In this document: positions 61,016-64,000 of the stretch, one piece after another | Layout of the letters: every line of letters starts with the position of its first letter | Position numbering within the stretch: the stretch's first letter is position 1 | Source of the DNA: Mytilus trossulus | Lineage: Eukaryota; Mollusca; Bivalvia; Mytilida; Mytilidae | Reading direction: 5' to 3' | Assembly (NCBI RefSeq): GCF_036588685.1 | Contig: NC_086382.1 | Location: 59,662,987 to 59,726,986, forward strand | DNA length: 64,000 nucleotides | Program-made: the position numbers and the translations under genes | Notes under the pieces: model-generated | Told to the model about the DNA's origin: nothing | Database searches by the model: none | What the model saw: only the letters and a program-made list of their open reading frames with translations

Positions 61016-62088
61016 GTGAACCTCAATTTAACCCATGGCTAGAGATTGACAACGCATGCATTGTAGGTGTACTGGTTATTTAAAGAAAAAGAATGTCACC
61101 AATGAAAGTGAAACTACGGTAAATCATTTGATTACTAATTCGATGCACATAAAATCATTCTTATACGGTTAAAAACAATAAGAAACGTCTATTTTAATCT
61201 ATAAATAAAATTAAACAGACCTATAATAATCCAATTGCACGTGTTGGTTTAATCTATTCATACCATACTGCTGTTAAGTCATTAGGAATTGCATATGTTG
61301 GTTTTAATATTAATTCACTCATAGGGTCTTTTCATAAAATATTAACACATTTGTTAAAAAAGCAGAGTTGTTGGCATGATTCGGGTTTTGTGCTTCTCAT
61401 ATATTTCATGATGGTATGATACAAAACCCTAACGGAAGGGATTGTGCTTGATTTTCATATGATGTAGAAATAATCTTTCAAGTAGTTTAATTGAAGTATG
61501 TAGCTGGCATGTCATTAACTGCTTGTATAGTCCTTTGTTAATTTTTGCATCATTGTCATTTTGCTGATTTTTTTTTGTTAGCAATTCTTACATCGGACTC
61601 GGACTTCTTTTAAACTGATTTATACTGTGCGTATTGCTATGTGTTTCATTAGTTTGTATTGGCTAGAGGTATATCCCTGTCGCATATTTGAGCCTGTCTT
61701 TTGTTAGTCTTGTATGTTATTTTTTTTATTCAAGTTAATTTATACGTTGTTGTACAGCATGCACGAATTCCGATACATACAATGTCTGTGTGTTTTACTT
61801 TTTTTTTATATGTGTTTTAAATGTATACATTTATATATAAACATGTATATATACTCTCAAAATTGAAATTCAAGCTAATAAAATTATAACTGCAAATGTT
61901 TGGTACCTTTATTATCCTACATTTAACGGGATTTGAAGACTGAAATGCTTGTCTAGTTTCCTAGTCTGCTTGGATAAATAGACATAGATACTAATATATT
62001 TTTTTCGTTATTCAAGTGATGCTTTTTTGCATATGCTTCGTGTAGGATTTTAACACAATACCTGATATATGATGGAGCAGCTAATACT

Positions 62089-62297
62089 GTAGATTCATTT
62101 ATTTTCGTGGGTACCAATTTTCGTGGATTGTGGAAAACTTACATATTCGTGGATATTTAATTTCGTGGTTTTGGCAAAATCTACGATCATTCCTTTAGAA
62201 AATATGTAATTCGTTGAAAATTTTAATTCGTGGTTCTCTTGTTTCCACGAAATCCACGAAAATTGGTATCCAACGAATATTAATGAATCCAAAGTAT
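62089..62297. mobile_element. Palindrome-like MITE with TTCGTGG words
   Basis: Left TTCATTTATTTTCGTGGGTA, CCAATTTTCGTGGAT; right ATCCACGAAAATTGGTATCC, ATTAATGAA. Imperfect inverted halves, about 205 bp. A form common across bivalve genomes. Confidence 0.8.
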
Positions 62298-62374
62298 ATA
62301 GATACATGTATGTAATACAATACTATAACTAAAAGTTGATATATTCTAATTTTTTAATTGAATTAAAGATCCAA

Positions 62375-63272
62375 TCAAAATTTTGTTATTTCATCCTGTT
62401 TAGATGCTCTGAATCCAAAGTGAAATGTTCCATTATCAGTCGGAGTTCGTCGGATTTCATCAGCTTTCAAGAAGTCCATTGGTGAGTGAATTTCTTCATC
62501 TGCCCTATCTGTTTCGTCAGAGTAGTGGTGCATAAGTGTAGAGAGATCTGGAAAGGAGCTACCCATACTTTCTCTGTCATCACGATCACTATCATACTCA
62601 AAATGTGCTGGAGTTATTGTTTCCTCCTTCAGTGGATGGAACACATCGTCTTCTGTATCCAGAACAATGGACGAGAACCGAACTTGTTTATCATTATAGT
62701 CAATATTTGGTTCATTATCCTGATTTTCGTATTCGTGTCCTCCATTTTCAGCATCTTGGTCAAATAATGACTGATCTGATTCAAATTTCATTAAATTAGA
62801 TGATTCAACACGTGGTATATTGTCTCTTTCACTAATTTCAAAGTTACTGTATCCACTCATATCAATATCATCGTATGTCTCTACAGATGTTACAATTTGG
62901 GTACCATCGGCACTTTTCACGAAAGTTTGTTCCGAATGTTCTTCTAATGTTCCATCTACATTTGATGGTTTATCTTCTATATTTAGTCTTTCTGCCAAGT
63001 CTTGTAGACTTTCCAGTGCTTCGTTGGTTGCAGCAGCCGTTGATGGCGATATTGTGATTGTAGTTTCGTGCATACTTTCGTAAACAGGATTAGAAAAAGC
63101 TGTAGCATCAAGAGATGCCGCGTTACTGCTTTGACTTATTTCCACTTCCTGTGTATTGAGCGAACCAGCATAGTCAGATGTTTCGTCGTCAAGTCGAACC
63201 TTTATTTCCTGGGATTCATATAATGAACTTTTACGGATCAAATTGCTATGTAGCCGATCAAACTTCTGTTGT
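62375..63272 (-). CDS. Terminal exon of an unrecognised protein, acidic tail with NPVY motif
   Basis: 898 bp exon, acceptor TTTATTTCAG, phase 2 in, 298 full codons then TAA. Earlier exons lie beyond the right edge. The sequence is acidic, Ser/Thr-rich and apparently unstructured. It has no Cys and no membrane helix. It contains SNPVYESM, an NPxY motif of the kind used for endocytosis or PTB-domain binding, and several other Tyr in acidic context (YDDIDMSGY). This suggests the cytoplasmic tail of a membrane receptor or adaptor; the family was not recognised. The frame is long and sharply bounded by a good splice acceptor, so it is a real exon. Confidence 0.65.
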
Positions 63273-63289
63273 CTGAAATAAAGATCAAC

Positions 63290-64000
63290 AAATAAATAAT
63301 TAAAGATATATATATATACAAGTAAGACACTAACACTTTGTTTTCATACTCTAAGTGATTACGCACTTACATATTTGATGTACACTCAACTTTAGTTTAA
63401 GACCATACGATGCCCTCTTGACGTCTTTTTATATCATCGTTTCATTGACGAAGACCCCACATCGTTTATTAAAAATATATAAACCTCACAGTAAAAGTGA
63501 AATTTTAAAAAGGTTGCAAATGAACTCATCATAGATACTAGGATTGAAATTTTGTATTTTCGCAAAACGCGAGGTTCGTGTACAAAAAACTAATCAGTGA
63601 CGCTAAAATAAAGTAGTATTATAGCCAAACAAGTTTTAAGTTGAAGAAAATTAGGGGTCCAACATTCCAAAGAGTTGTGCAAAATACCTATAAGGTAATC
63701 CAAGCCTGGAGTACGAAAATCCTAAGTATTTAAAATCTGCGTGCTTTTGCAAACAGATAATTTACCAAAATGACCATATAATTGATATTCATGTCAACAT
63801 CGAAGTGCTGACTACTAGGCTGGTGATACCTTCGGGGACGACCCAGTGGTGTAAATAGATAACAAAGGTACCAGGCTTATAATATAATTCTCAAGACGCG
63901 CATTTCGTCTACAATAGACTCATCAATCACGCTCATATAAAAATAATAATAAAGCCAAACATGTAATAAAGTTGAAGAGTATTGAGGACTAAAGATTTCA
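63290..64000. repeat. Dispersed repeats at the right edge
   Basis: Two pieces of the CGCATTTCGTCTAC family: 63520-63620 (GAACTCATCATAGATACTAG, CGCGAGGTTCGTGTACAAAA) and 63835-63990 (GGTACCAGGCTTATAATATA, GACGCGCATTTCGTCTACAA, GACTCATCAATCACGC). They lie in the intron before the 62375-63272 exon. Confidence 0.7.

Noticed and set aside
1-64000. tRNA, rRNA or other structured RNA genes
   Set aside because: No stretch with a convincing tRNA B-box, cloverleaf or rRNA core was found by eye; a covariance-model scan would settle it.

Overview
The window looks like A+T-rich nuclear DNA from a bivalve mollusc, most likely a mussel (Mytilus-like). Genes are small-exon and intron-rich with ordinary GT/AG splice sites. 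The introns and spacers are full of dispersed repeat families that I recognise from mussel genomes (recurring CATTGGCAAT..ACCACATCTTC, GAGGGAC..AAAG..CCAAAGGGACAG and CGCATTTCGTCTAC..GACTCATCA cores). The species call is inference; no marker gene is present. I worked the gene models out by hand from splice signals and reading phase, and they close in frame.

Layout. (1) 1-8.7 kb, plus strand: 3' part of a gene for a secreted or surface protein with leucine-rich repeats, an LRR C-terminal cap, one thrombospondin type 1 repeat and a basic tail. Its largest visible intron holds a 2 kb foldback element whose arms are minisatellites. (2) 11.9-33.4 kb: two paralogous five-exon genes in divergent orientation, minus 19526-11877 and plus 25285-33381. 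Each ends in a domain like the C-terminal domain of phytanoyl-CoA hydroxylase-interacting protein (PHYHIP/PHYHIPL). Intron phases are identical (0,1,0,1) and exon 4 is 289 bp in both. (3) 36.4-43.0 kb, minus strand: a four-exon type I membrane protein with signal peptide, MANSC-like Cys-rich domain, long Ser/Thr/Asn-rich mucin-like stalk, one transmembrane helix and a short tail; all introns are phase 1. (4) 43361-50300: a 6.9 kb DNA transposon with long imperfect terminal inverted repeats and a possible 3 bp target duplication. It carries one 1596-codon minus-strand reading frame broken by a single in-frame TGA. The protein has two N-terminal zinc-knuckle-like motifs, a FEN1/XPG-type nuclease and a CXC/tesmin-like Cys tail, which fits the Academ superfamily. 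(5) 50.3-62.3 kb: no host gene recognised; decayed reverse-transcriptase pieces, palindromic MITEs and a 2 kb element with 120 bp tandem repeats. (6) 62.4-63.3 kb, minus strand: last exon of a gene running off the right edge, an acidic tail with an NPVY motif.

The host genes do not form an operon or pathway. The clearest functional links are the divergent PHYHIP-like pair, which shares one 5.8 kb intergenic region, and the transposon lying immediately upstream of, or inside a 5' UTR intron of, the MANSC gene.
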